Assembly (NCBI GenBank): GCA_025716855.1
Contig: JAIXMQ010000078.1
Location: 42,724 to 106,723, forward strand
DNA length: 64,000 nucleotides
Direction of reading: 5' to 3'
Source of the DNA: Pilaira anomala
Taxonomy: Eukaryota > Mucoromycota > Mucoromycetes > Mucorales > Mucoraceae
Shown here in pieces: positions 47,525 through 58,481 of this stretch (position 1 is its first letter; the number at the start of each line of letters is the position of its first letter). The notes beneath the pieces were generated by a model, which worked only from the letters and a program-made list of their open reading frames with translations, made no database searches and was not told the origin of the DNA. The translations under genes and the position numbers were made by a program.

Positions 47525-48187
47525 ATGGGACTTATGCCACCTGTACCTAACTCACAAGAGTTTTCAGAACTCATGAAACAAGCAAAAGAATTGATTGAAA
47601 AAAAGGACGCGATCGAAAAAGAATTAAGACAGTTAGAAGATGGTTTATTGGAAGCAGGTATTGGTATGAATGAACCACTTGTAGATAGTCAAGGTTTTCC
47701 TCGTTCTGAAATTGACGTGCATTCAGTTCGAATCAATCGCAATCGAGTTATTCATCTTCGAAACGATCATAAAGCAATTATGTTGGATATCGAGAATATG
47801 CTGCATAGAGTGCATGAAGCGAAAAGACAGCAAGGACAAGAGGGTGGCGACGACGACGTGAGTGGCGCCGGAGGACAAGTCGATGAAGATACTGCAATGG
47901 AGACTGAAGAAACTCCCGTTGCGTTTGCAATCGTCAATGCGGTAGCACCTGATTCTCCTGCATTTTCAGCTGGATTACGTAGGAATGATCGTGTTGTCAA
48001 GTTTGGACATTTGGATAGTACAAATCATCAAGGTCTTCAAGCATTGAATGGTTTAATCAGTCAGAGTGAAAATCAACCGGTACCTGTCTCGCTGTTAAGA
48101 GATAATGAGAGACTTGATTTTACTGTTACTCCTCGATCTGGATGGGGTGGAAGAGGTACTTTAGGCTGTCATTTATTACCTTTGTAA
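47525..48187 (+). CDS. PSMD9: Proteasome assembly chaperone PSMD9/Nas2 (PDZ)
   Basis: An intronless ORF of 220 aa. Nas2/p27 binds the Rpt5 ATPase tail during assembly of the 19S base. The N-terminal coiled coil runs through KQAKELIEKKDAIEKELRQL, then GMNEPLVDSQGFPRSEIDV, then IRLRNDH-like VIHLRNDHKAIMLDIE. After an acidic linker, the PDZ domain (about 125-210) has AIVNAVAPDSPAFSAGLRRN, DRVVKFGHLDSTNH and the C-terminal WGGRGTLGCHLLPL. Length and motif order match the family. The lack of introns is unusual for this window. The heat-shock element at 47290 is a plausible regulator. Confidence 0.95.
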   Translation: MGLMPPVPNSQEFSELMKQAKELIEKKDAIEKELRQLEDGLLEAGIGMNEPLVDSQGFPRSEIDVHSVRINRNRVIHLRNDHKAIMLDIENMLHRVHEAKRQQGQEGGDDDVSGAGGQVDEDTAMETEETPVAFAIVNAVAPDSPAFSAGLRRNDRVVKFGHLDSTNHQGLQALNGLISQSENQPVPVSLLRDNERLDFTVTPRSGWGGRGTLGCHLLPL

Positions 48188-48625
48188 ATTATGTAATAAA
48201 ATTTATCATCACTTTGTATCATATATCAAATTCATTTGTGTTTTTTTTTTGACAGTAATAATAATAAAAAAAAAACAGGGGAAAGCCGCTTTTAAAACTG
48301 ACATCATTTAAATTCTTTTATGTTTATGATCGTTTTGTTTCATGAAAAATGCTGCAAGTATTTAATCTTTGACTGAATCAAAATGACTAGAACCCAAAAA
48401 AATATATATAAAAATAGGGGGAGAAAATAACAAATAAAAAGCCTACAATAAATCATATTTTTTTGAAAATATGCAATTGTCCTTAATAAAACAGCAACTC
48501 TGATGAATGATTACTTGAGAACATAAATCATTGTTAAATAATTTTAAATGAGCAGTATAGCACCTTCGAAAAAGAAGAAAAAAAAGATAACCTTGTTTGT
48601 TATTGAAAACTTTATTTAGATGTAT
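48188..48625. other. Intergenic between PSMD9 and the transposon
   Basis: AT-rich 3' flank of PSMD9. No gene. It ends at the transposon boundary; the two bases before the element (AT, 48624-48625) match the two after it. Confidence 0.45.
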
Positions 48626-48644
48626 CACACCCAAGGATTTTTTT
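48626..48644 (+). repeat. Left terminal inverted repeat of the transposon
   Basis: CACACCCAAGGATTTTTTT, identical over 19 bp to the reverse complement of 53229-53247. The match extends outward by TAT on both sides if the flanking bases are counted. Confidence 0.85.
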
Positions 48645-49589
48645 TTAATTTCAGCAACCGTTTTTAAAACTACCTATTTCCTTCCTTCTTTGGAAATTTA
48701 TGTTTCGTGGGGGGTGCCTCTTGGGGGTCGGGGTGGGGGGTGCCACTTTGGGGGTGGGGATTTCAGTTTTTATAATAATTGGGGGTCTGAAAATATTTGT
48801 TATTTGAAAAAAAAAATACAATTTTTATTGGCTTTAATAATTTGATAATAATATTACTAAACCATAGCGTAATGCTACAGTTTAATGCTGCGGCAGATAC
48901 GCTTCATATGGGATATACCAGAATAGTGTGTAAGTTTGCAAACGATAGAGGAGCAAGCAATCCTAACGATGATAGCCTTGATTCTTAGTGAAATCAGGTA
49001 AGAAAGAGTCTGTATAAACATAAAGATGCCTTAGTTATTGCGTATTTCTTTAAAAGACACATTTTAAATGTACACTTACGTATCAATACTTATGACAAGT
49101 ATATTAGTAGAATTCCTAATTCAAAGGGAAGATATAGTTAATCCAATTTTATGTAATTTCTTTTATCGAATACATACCCGGACCATCCTTAAAAGAAGAT
49201 GAAGAGAAACCTATTAAAAGAGAGTTAATTTAGTAAAAATTGTGATAAAAAGTTACATTTAATAAAATAGTAATAGTTACCAATATCTGTTGCTACAGCA
49301 ATATAATAAAACTTTTGATAACTAATAGACATTCATAGGTTAGAGCACATACATACAAGACATTTTATTTATAGTTATTACATACCTTTTTTTTTTTTGA
49401 AAAGAAAAGGAAGAAAGAAAAAAAAAAGCGAAGGAGATAATTTGGTTTATGAAACCTAAATAATAAAAGACCCGAACGGTAATAATTTGACGGAAATTTT
49501 TATTTAAAAAGATAATTTTCTTTGAAATATCTCTTTTCATTTACTTCTGATACAATAACACTTACTATAATAATCAAACCAGTTAAATT

Positions 49590-50032
49590 ATGAGTGTAAA
49601 TAATACGTACATGAACTTAAGACCCAGTAATATTACTGAGGCTTTCACTTGTCAATGGTGTCAAGGACGAAGACGTCAAAAAAGCAGAAACTTCAATGCT
49701 CACAAACGCCATGTTCGAGGTTGTCATCCTGTACAAGTGCAATCGCAGGAGTTCCAGCGTTTGCTCTCTTGGAATAGACAAAGGTAGTAGATATAAACTA
49801 AGACGCAAAAATATATCTACAAACATTAACTTAACATTTATAGACGTAACCAATCATCACATATGGATAATCATGATGTGTCAATGGGATATTCTCCTAC
49901 TGCATCTCCAGCTTCTTCTGTTGCTGCAGTTGTTCCTGTTGAACAATTACAGATACACCAGTATAACCCTGACACTACAAGTGACACTGAAGAAGAAAGT
50001 ATGCAAGCTCACCACCAAGACGGAGAAATGTA

Positions 50033-50099
<67 letters not shown>

Positions 50100-52948
50100 A
50101 CAAGTTTTTATATACATGATTAGGTCCGATGTAGATACATACAGCTCAAGCGAAGAAGAAGAAGATAATGACGAGTCTGAAAATTCTAATGTGGATATTG
50201 ATGAAGCATTCTTTTTAAATACGATTTTCCCCTTTTCACACCAGCAATCGCAGAATAATATCAATCATTTGAATTATTCAACAAGTCGCATGGAGCAAGT
50301 TGATCATATTCCGGATTTGCCTAATCCTTTCGAGTCCCCATTAGAAGGAGCAATCCATGCTTATTGTTACGGAGATGAAGAACTGTGTTCTGAAAAAGAA
50401 ATAAAAAAGTTGCATTGTCTGTTGGAAATTGTATTGAAATTACAAAGAAACTCTGCAATCCCTTTGGAACTGCCTGCTCCCGACAGAATTTTTAACTTGC
50501 AGCAGCGAATCAAGTCCAAAGTACCAGTATTCAATCCTGTAGAACGCACTGCCGTAAATAAAGATGGAAAAACACATTCATTTTTTATGAACCCGCCATC
50601 TGAATACTTGAAACATATGATTGCTACCCCCAACATGGTGAATGAAATGTCTGCCCTTCCAGATTTCACACAAAACCGAAAACTAGATTTAAACCACGGT
50701 GAAAAATGGAGACATCACCCTAGTTTCCAAACACCAATGTTAACAAAAGGTGATAAAGATTTTTGGGTTGGTGACTTGGTAAAAGATACGCATGGTAGCT
50801 ACTGGCTGATCAATAAGTTTTTGAGTAAAGGAGAAGAGCGTACTTCTGAAAACGAGATCAAAAAGATTGTTTTCGCTGAATGTTTTCCTGTTTTCAGTAG
50901 TGAAGTATCAGGTATTGATGGTATGCCTTTTTTAACTGGATTGAGCACCAATTTTGCTGTGGTTCCTGTGAAATACTTGGTACCATTACTCAATCTTGTG
51001 TCTAGTATTAAAAAAGAACTCAACTTCCAGGGAAATGGCTGTACTGTAGGATACGATAATAACGGTGGGTTCGTTTTTTTTACATGCTGGTCTCGACAGT
51101 GATATTTCTCGTCTTTGGTCTGGTTACAACCAGTATAAACGTATCATACCAGGTTCATCTGAAAATGATCAAAAGTTTAAAAAGGTTGTTATCTCACCTA
51201 TTGTTATTTGGTCTGACGATACTTCTGGTAACAAATCAAAACAATACAATGTTTTCGATAGTTATCTCATGTATTTAGCTGCCATGCCTTTGGAAAAAAG
51301 AACTCGTCGTGAAAATGCAATGTTCCTTTGTACTTCAGATAAAAATCTGCAAGCTGTGAATATGTTGGGACCAATTGTCGAAGACTTGAAGCAACTGGAA
51401 GAAGGCATAGAAGTATATTCATATGATCATAATGATTATGTTCTGCTCGTCGCCCCTCTGCTTATGTTGATGGCTGATAATCCAAGGCACTCTCAACTGG
51501 CCATGCATAAGGGGACCAGTTCGAAAGCACCATGTCGTAAATGCTTACGTCTAAAGCCTCGCACCCTTGCTAATTTGGAAATGTATGTGGATCCTCTTAC
51601 TGAACATAGACATGTTTTACATGACTATCGACGAAGAGATCTGACACAATTACATGAAGTAATTCGGTGTAATTCAACTGATGTACCGAGGTATAAGATG
51701 ATATCAGACAAGTACAGCTTTTTGGTTAACGGGAGTGAGAAGTTTTTAGCACTTCGAGCTTTTGATCCTACACAAGACTGCCCTGTGGATATTTTACATT
51801 CTGTTCCTCTCGGCGTCATTAAGTATTTGGTTGACTATTTGATGAAAAAGGTCCTGACTGCCCCTGAAAGAGATCATCTTGGTAATATTCTTCTTAGTTG
51901 CAAAAATAAAGATGCATATTCCAGAAATTTTAGAAAGAATCTGAGACATTGTGGCTCTTTTCTCGGTAGAGATTACAAGCAGTTGATACAAGTAATTCCT
52001 ACAGTTCTTGGAATGGTATTTCCTGATCCAAATAATACTATTCGATTTATTTCGCAAGCCTTGAATTACCTTGGTCAGTTATGCTCGTTGATATATCTTC
52101 GTGGTGTTGGAGAAAAGTATGACATGTATATGCAATCGTTACGAAGTGCTTTACTAAACTTTACCGATGCCTTATTTAAACTTGATACTCATCTTAAAGA
52201 TCATGACCCTAGCGCACCGGTATTTTCTTTAAAGCCGAAGCTGCATATACTTCATCATTTAGTAGAGGATATCGAACGGTTTGGCCTTGCGCTTCAATAT
52301 GAAACAGAAAGCCCTGAACAGTTCAACAAATTCATCAGAGAACATCTTTTTATGACAAATAGACAGTACACATCTCGGGATGTTGCAGCTCGATTTGGCA
52401 AACAATTCATCTGTCGCCAGCTGTTCAATGGACTATCATTTGTATATACCAAAAGATGGAAACGAAGCAATGTTTGGTATGAAGAAGTTTATCGCAGTGA
52501 GACTGGTTATGCTATCAAAGCAATCCAGAATGAAACTCCTGATTTCAAGGAGCTTTTCTTTGGTGCTCGCAAGAATATAACTGATAGTTATTATATTAAC
52601 AGAACAAAAATTGTTGGTGGATTGACTGGTCTGTTCGATACAGAGAGCGGTATGGTTCTGGGCCAAATTTTAGAAGAACAAGACGGGTCTTTCGTATTAC
52701 AGCGATATATGCTATTGACGTGTGATTTAAGTATTTCTTCCTGTTTTCCTGGCGTGAAAACTGATCTTCGTGGTAACCTGTACATCAGACCCAATGGCAT
52801 TATTCCTTCAATTGAATCAATTGAATGTAAGGAGGTATTGGACTTTGGATTCATTATAAATGAGCGAGAAGGCATCCGACTTGTCAACATTTCAAAGTTT
52901 GGTACATACTGGGCGTTCATATCTCATTACCAAAGCTTAAATGCATAA
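49590..52948 (+). CDS. CACTA-like transposase with N-terminal zinc-finger-like motif (one frame break)
   Basis: Exons 49590-49783, 49844-50029 and 50124-52948; about 1067 aa if the frame break is ignored. The N-terminus has a C2H2-like element (CQWCQGRRRQ ... HKRHVRGC). A Ser/acidic linker follows (SSSEEEEDNDESE). The C-terminal half has features seen in Tnp2-type transposases: HKGTSSKAPCRKCLR, CPVDILHSVPLGVIKYL, KPKLHILHHLVEDIERFG and ETESPEQFNKFIREHL. At the T8 run 51074-51081 the frame shifts. Dropping one T joins DNNGGFVF to LHAGLDSDISRLW. The only candidate intron there would be 37 nt and gives the wrong frame, so either the copy is mutated or the base is a sequencing insertion. The catalytic DDE residues were not assigned. 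Intron 2 contains about 58 consecutive T. Confidence 0.8.
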
Positions 52949-53228
52949 AAAAATAAAGCAAGCAAAGACAAAAAAAAAAAGTGAAAATTTTCTAAGTGTT
53001 TTGGGGGGTTCCATTTTCTACAGTCTCTTCAGATAATTGGCTAAAACTTTGTGTAAAAAAAAAACATTTGGGGGTTTTACTCTGAGCATACAATTGGCTT
53101 AAACTTTGTATTTTGAAAATATGTCCCCCCAGAAGTAAAAAAAAAACCATCTAAAATTCGCCGAAACTTTATTCCGAGGATTTAAGCCAATAAAACACTT
53201 TTTCTACCTAATAATTGCCTAAAAAGAG

Positions 53229-53247
53229 AAAAAAATCCTTGGGTGTG
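53229..53247 (-). repeat. Right terminal inverted repeat of the transposon
   Basis: Exact reverse complement of the left terminal repeat. It ends GGGTGTG and is followed by ATATAAAA outside the element. Confidence 0.85.
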
Positions 53248-53501
53248 ATATAAAAAAATGATACATCTTTTAAATGATGCAAACAGCACAATTTAAAAAC
53301 CAACACAATAAAAAAGACCTGCACAAAGTTAAAGCTAAATCATCCTTTTTAGGCCTTTTTTTTTTCTCAAAAAAGTTAAACACAATAAAAGTTAAAAAGA
53401 CAATGCAAAGAAAATAAGATTTTTGTGGGATATATATATGTAAAATGTTTTTTTACAAAAAAAAAAAGGTTTATTATATAATTAAAACTGAAAAAAAGCT
53501 T

Positions 53502-54130
53502 TTAGTTCTCATCTTCAACAACTTCAGTGTTGAGACCTATAAAAAGTAAAAAAGAAAAAAGAAAGGGTTGTTAAAATCTTTTTAATGTCGCTTCATAGAT
53601 AGGAGGACCAGAAAAGAGCAAACTATCATTTGAACTCTTTTTGGTATATTATTCTCCAACCTCATGCGCTCACAAACTGCCGGAAAAAAACAAAATGATT
53701 CGCTTCCTTGTATTTCAAAGAAAAATGAACCCGTTTTCTACACGGAACAGCGATTGCCCAAAAAGTCCAAAAAAAAACAAAAAAAAAAACTTACCCTTGA
53801 ATTCAACACAAGGAACAAAGGTGACATAAGAGTAGAGCTTCTCCTTAGCATCTTCATCATCATTACGACGACGAGAGATACGGACACGGATACGGTGGTT
53901 AGTGTGCTTAACACCACGAGACCAGACAGCCTTGTTAAGAGAGGGATCAAGACGGACATCCTTGGTACCCATAGCTTGAGTAGCGAAAGCCTTGACGGCC
54001 TTGATAGCATGAGGAGCACGCTTTCTCAAAGAACGACCGAAAACATGCTTGTGCATGTGGATGGTGTACTCACGAGTAACGACATCAGCGAGGGTGGAAC
54101 GCTTTGGGTGGTCTTTTGATCCTTGGCCAT
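53502..54130 (-). CDS. RPL31: Ribosomal protein eL31
   Basis: Main exon 54130-53795 and last exon 53536-53502 (GLNTEVVEDEN), about 122 aa. eL31 is a 60S protein near the exit tunnel. Motifs: RSTLADVVTREYTIHMHKHV, RKRAPHAIKAVKAFATQAMG, DVRLDPSLNKAVWSRGV, HRIRVRISRRRNDDEDAKEK and YSYVTFVPCVEFKG. The ATG at 54130 starts MAKDQKTT, but this is out of frame with KRSTLADVV. Two bases too many lie between them, within CCC and AAA (plus strand GGG 54106-54108 and TTT 54103-54105). No intron or alternative ATG explains it. Since the gene is essential, surplus bases in the assembly are the likeliest cause. A possible leader intron ends just before the ATG. Confidence 0.92.
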
Positions 54131-54905
54131 TGTAATAAACTAATTTATAGAATTAATATCGATGGATGGATAATGGATGCATGTAACTTTTTATTTTACC
54201 TTTTAAAAAAAAGAGAAGAAGAGAAGGATTCTAATTTTTCGTTACCGAGAAAATTACTTAATTGGATTTTTTTCTGCTTTGAAATACCGCTTGATTTCTT
54301 CGGGTATCAACAACTAAGCAGTACACGATTACGGAAATTGTCTCTCTGGGCAAAAGCTTGTTGAAGAAAGAAAAGTAACATTCGGTAACATATCATTAGC
54401 ATTAACTAGTTATTTCAATGAGCTTTTAGGTATTCTTTCTATTTTAAAAGTAGATTCTTCATTTTTCCGAATAACTTTCTACACCTATATCTTTTATTAT
54501 CAAAAATATTCATTTGCCATGGTTACAATATTTAAATCTTTGATTAATAGCTGTTTCAATAAACGTTTTCTCGTTCCTGAATTTATTTTAGCACTGTTTT
54601 CTTTATTAAAAAAACAAAAAGTAAAATAAACAGAGATCCTGTGCAAAAACAATCTTTGTAGGTCATTTACCTTTTAAGGTAAAGTATATTAACTTTAAAT
54701 GAAAAATTGTGATCGCACACAATGAAGCACCACCTGATGATTTTCATCATTGCGCTAGGCGTAAATGGGGTCTATCAAAAATAGTATACACAACAACATT
54801 TTTTTTTAATAAGATCCTATACTGTCTTGATAAACATTTTCTTCTTTTTCTTTCACTTTTTTAATTTTTTCACACCTTTTTTTTATTTATTTTTCTTTGA
54901 TAATC
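54131..54905. other. Divergent intergenic region between eL31 and the second Rho GEF
   Basis: It contains a likely 5' leader intron of eL31 on the minus strand (donor GGTAAAAT near 54200, acceptor TTAG near 54140). The palindrome TTTACCTTTTAAGGTAAA lies at about 54667-54684. No coding sequence is supported. Confidence 0.4.
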
Positions 54906-57900
54906 ATGTTATGTAATGATTTGGTATATAAAACAATATTACATTTTAACATTATGAATAAAAGCTTTACATATTAATACATACATAGGACCATGATGGC
55001 GTCATTCGCTCATGGCTGGAATCAGCCGAAATATGGTGTACAAAAGAGAAAATGATTAATCAACCACCGTCATCACTATTATCTAATTTATCACAATCAT
55101 TTATGACTACAGTCAGTTATAAGCATTTAACAAAACAGGATGCACTGGTAAAGAACAATTAAAAAATAAAAAATTGAAAAAAATAAAAAAAAATTACCTG
55201 ATTTGAAAGAAAACAAATAACAATTGAACTTTTAGGATACAATTGGTTACTTTCTTTACGAATATAACGATTTAATACATTTACAACTTTTTGATACATT
55301 TATTCACCATCAGATTTTGATAAAAGAAACAAAAGCACCTTTTTACACTATTCAACATGTCCCAATTACGGGTATCTTTATACCATTAACACCATGTTAT
55401 TCACGTTCATGTCAAATCAATAAACAAACTTGTTACTCCCCTCTTTGTCCCAACAAGCGCATTTCAAGTCTCTTACGTTTAGTTAATACCAAACAAACAG
55501 AACAAGATGTTGATAGAGAACAGGTATTTATTTATAAATATTTGTTTGGTTACACTATACGAGTTTTTTTTTTTTTGTTTATTTTTTTTATTCTTAACAG
55601 GAAAATCCTTCGAAAGATTGGATTACAAGTATACCTAATCATATTCGAAATTCAATTAATAAAAAAGAACTCAAAAGACAAGCAGGAATAGCCGAACTCT
55701 TATTAACCGAGCAAAATTATTGTCAAGATTTGGATATTTTACATCGTATCTATGCTATTCCTTTGTTAGAATCGAATATAGTGATTAGTAATAGTTCACG
55801 TCGACAACGATTTCACCGTAACGTATTCGGAAATTATCTTGACATCACTCATATTCATCATTCATTTTATCATCAGTTGACGTGTCATAATCGAGAATCA
55901 ACATTCTTTATTGGTCGTGTGGGCACGATTATTATGCAACATGTCACCAACTTGATTGAACCCTATATACAATATGCATCGAATCATGTCAAGGCCATTT
56001 TTTGTATGACACTGGAGCAAAAACACAACCCATTATTTTCTAAATTCTTACAAGAACAAAATGCACACAAATCTACTCGACGGTTAGGTCTTAGACATTA
56101 CCTAAGTTCACCTACACTTTGGATAGGTAAATTAAAGTTATTAATTCAAGCTATACTCAAGAATACAGTAGATGATGCAGATCAACTTTCGCTCAAGGCT
56201 TCTTTAGCTATCTTACATGATACTCTTTGCCGTATGAACAGTTCATCAGCTAATCTTTCACGTGCTGAATTTCGATTCGAAGAAGTATCGAGTTCAATCT
56301 ATACCGTCACTCCCGGTTCCTCTGAATTGGAATTGATTTGTATTCCAGATGGATGCGAGCTGATTCGAGAAGAGGCCTTATGGCTTGCGAGGTCTACACA
56401 TCCTTTACAACCTTCATTATGTCATCTCTTTTTATTTTCACATGCTTTAATTTTAACCCATCCAAGAATGATTCAGGGAAGAACAGAATATATTATTGTA
56501 CCGGGATCACCTATACCAATCCAATTATTAGTGTTAAATCAACCTAATGCAAATACTTCCATGATACGTAGATTATCTTTTGCTTCTACTTCGATGGTAT
56601 CTACTCCACTTTATTTAATCAATAATTTACGACGTCAAAAGAGCATGAATTCTGAAATCTCAAATACGAGTACATTACTACCTACCACAACTACTACACA
56701 ACTTCATCGGAGTCATACTACCATTCATATTAAACGAAATAATACTACTACTACTACTACGACTGCTTCTACACCAAAGCCATCCAAAAAACCAATACAA
56801 TTTCAGCTTAAAAAGAAGATACTTCAAAGGCTCAAAAGTAATTTTCGTTGGGGACTCAAAACGTATGAGCCAAAAGCAACCGTACCACCACCCGCTATCT
56901 CAGTGACAAGAAGAGATTCTGCACCTGCTAAATTAACAAATACAGGTATTCAAAGAAGAACCTTAAAGATTTGTCATATGGCGTTTCCAGAAAATGCTTT
57001 TCGTTTAGAGTTTTTGTCAAGAGCAGATCGCTTGATCTGGGAAGACTTGTTACGTGAAGCCGTTCTTAAAGTACAGAGTTCGTTGTTTGAGTATAAGATG
57101 GTTTGCAAGACTTTAATAATATCTCAACAAGTACATGGTGATTCAATGGGACGCATTCGATGTGCTTATTCATTTAGTAAGTTTTACTCATAAAACATGT
57201 ACAATGGTGTATATACTAACTTAAAATGAAGTGTATTGTGATCATAAAATAGTTGCTGTGGGTTCTCAAAATGGTGTTTGGATGGGCCCAGAAGATGGAT
57301 CAAGACCATTTGAATTGGTATTGCCCAATCAAGATGTATATCAAATCTCCGTTTTACAAGATAAATTAGTGGTGCTAACACAAGATACAAAACATAGATG
57401 TTTAGTAGCTTATTGCTTAAGATCGATTCTAGAGAGCACCACTGAATTAGATTGGTGTGTAGTGAAACGATCATTTGTGATTTGCTTTACTGTGGGTAAG
57501 ATTAGACAACAACCCGTGATTGTGTACTTGACAAAGAGATTACAAAAGACTTGGTTAGTGATTATTGTACCATCTTCTCATTCAAAAAACCATTGGTTTA
57601 AAAAGTACCGAACGGTAATTTGTTATATACTACATTTTTAATTTATCAAAATAAGAAAGTTCATAATTTTTTTTTTATATTTGATGTTGTAGGAGCATAG
57701 TATCTCGATAAAAGATCCTAATGAAATACAAATCATTAATGATGCCGTCTTTATAAGATCCGATCGAAACGGTATTGAACGTATTGATATATCATGTACA
57801 ACAGTGATGGATTTATTTGTAGAAAGCTATAAAGTATTCAATAGACCAAATATTGGCTTATTATCTTTAGGATTCGTATGTGATTCGCATTGGGTTTATG

Positions 57901-58252
57901 CTGCACCACTTTTTGAAACTGTAGATACAAAGGGTTTGGTTCGTATGAGATTTGAAGCTCAAGTTCATCATGTTGCTTTGGTCTTTCCGTATCTTGTTGC
58001 GTTTTCTACTAGTGTAATAGAAATACGACATATTGAAACTGTGAGTAATAATAAAAAAAAAGTTGTATTTGTTGAACATTTATTAATTTTTTTATCTTCT
58101 GACAGACGGAATTGATTCAGGCGATACGAGGTGATCAAATTCAATTTATATCCAATTCAACCGATATCATTCAACCTCTCTTTTTCGCTATGCAAAATGA
58201 AGATCGGTTAACCACTTCCGTTTACCAATTACAATTATCATCACCACCATAA
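54906..58252 (+). CDS. Second, divergent Rom2-like Rho GEF (DH-PH-CNH)
   Basis: Exons 54906-54923, 54989-55147, 55236-55523, 55601-57176, 57232-57614, 57693-58040 and 58106-58252 give about 972 aa. The DH domain begins KRQAGIAELLLTEQNYCQDL and covers about residues 170-380. A PH-like segment with Ser/Thr-rich insertions and a C-terminal CNH domain follow (VYCDHKIVAVGSQNGVWMGP-type start, GFVCDSHWVYAAPLF, VFPYLVAFSTSVIEIRHIET). It has the same order as the gene at 23-27 kb. The DH conserved region 3 is altered: SSPTLWIGKLKLLIQAI, where the other copy has TKPTTRLGRYTLLLDKI. GEF activity may therefore be changed or lost. The first, 18-nt exon is the least certain part; an N-terminal exon farther upstream is possible. 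Confidence 0.85.
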
Positions 58253-58481
58253 GATGTAAAAAGAAAAAAAGATGATTTTTTATTGTAATAAATAACAAGT
58301 TCTGTATATACGTAAAAAAAAAAAAAAAAGAAAAAAAAAGAAAAAGAAACTGAGAGCGAATCTATAATATATTATTTTTTTTCTCAATGCATGGTATTTA
58401 AATGTAAGGTGTTTGTGTGAGAAAGTGGGGGGTAACAAATAAGGATAGGGAGGACTTTTTTAATATATATATGATACAATT

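Larger units (their letters stand above)
48626..53247 (+). mobile_element. CACTA-like (CMC/EnSpm) DNA transposon, complete
   Basis: The 4.6 kb element begins CACACCCAAGGATTTTTTT and ends with its exact reverse complement, a 19-bp terminal inverted repeat with CAC...GTG termini as in the CACTA group. The flanking dinucleotide AT on both sides fits a 2-bp target duplication, though it is palindromic and so weak evidence. Subterminal DNA is G-rich on the left (48709-48785). On the right, a motif near AATTGGCTAAAACTTTGT is repeated at about 53035 and 53092, with a weaker copy near 53155. One spliced gene with a transposase-like protein fills the middle. The nearly intact frame and matching ends suggest recent activity. 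Confidence 0.82.

Noticed and set aside
51065..51101. Intron explaining the transposase frame break
   Set aside because: It would be 37 nt, shorter than the other introns, would need a GTGGGT donor, and joins the wrong frame.
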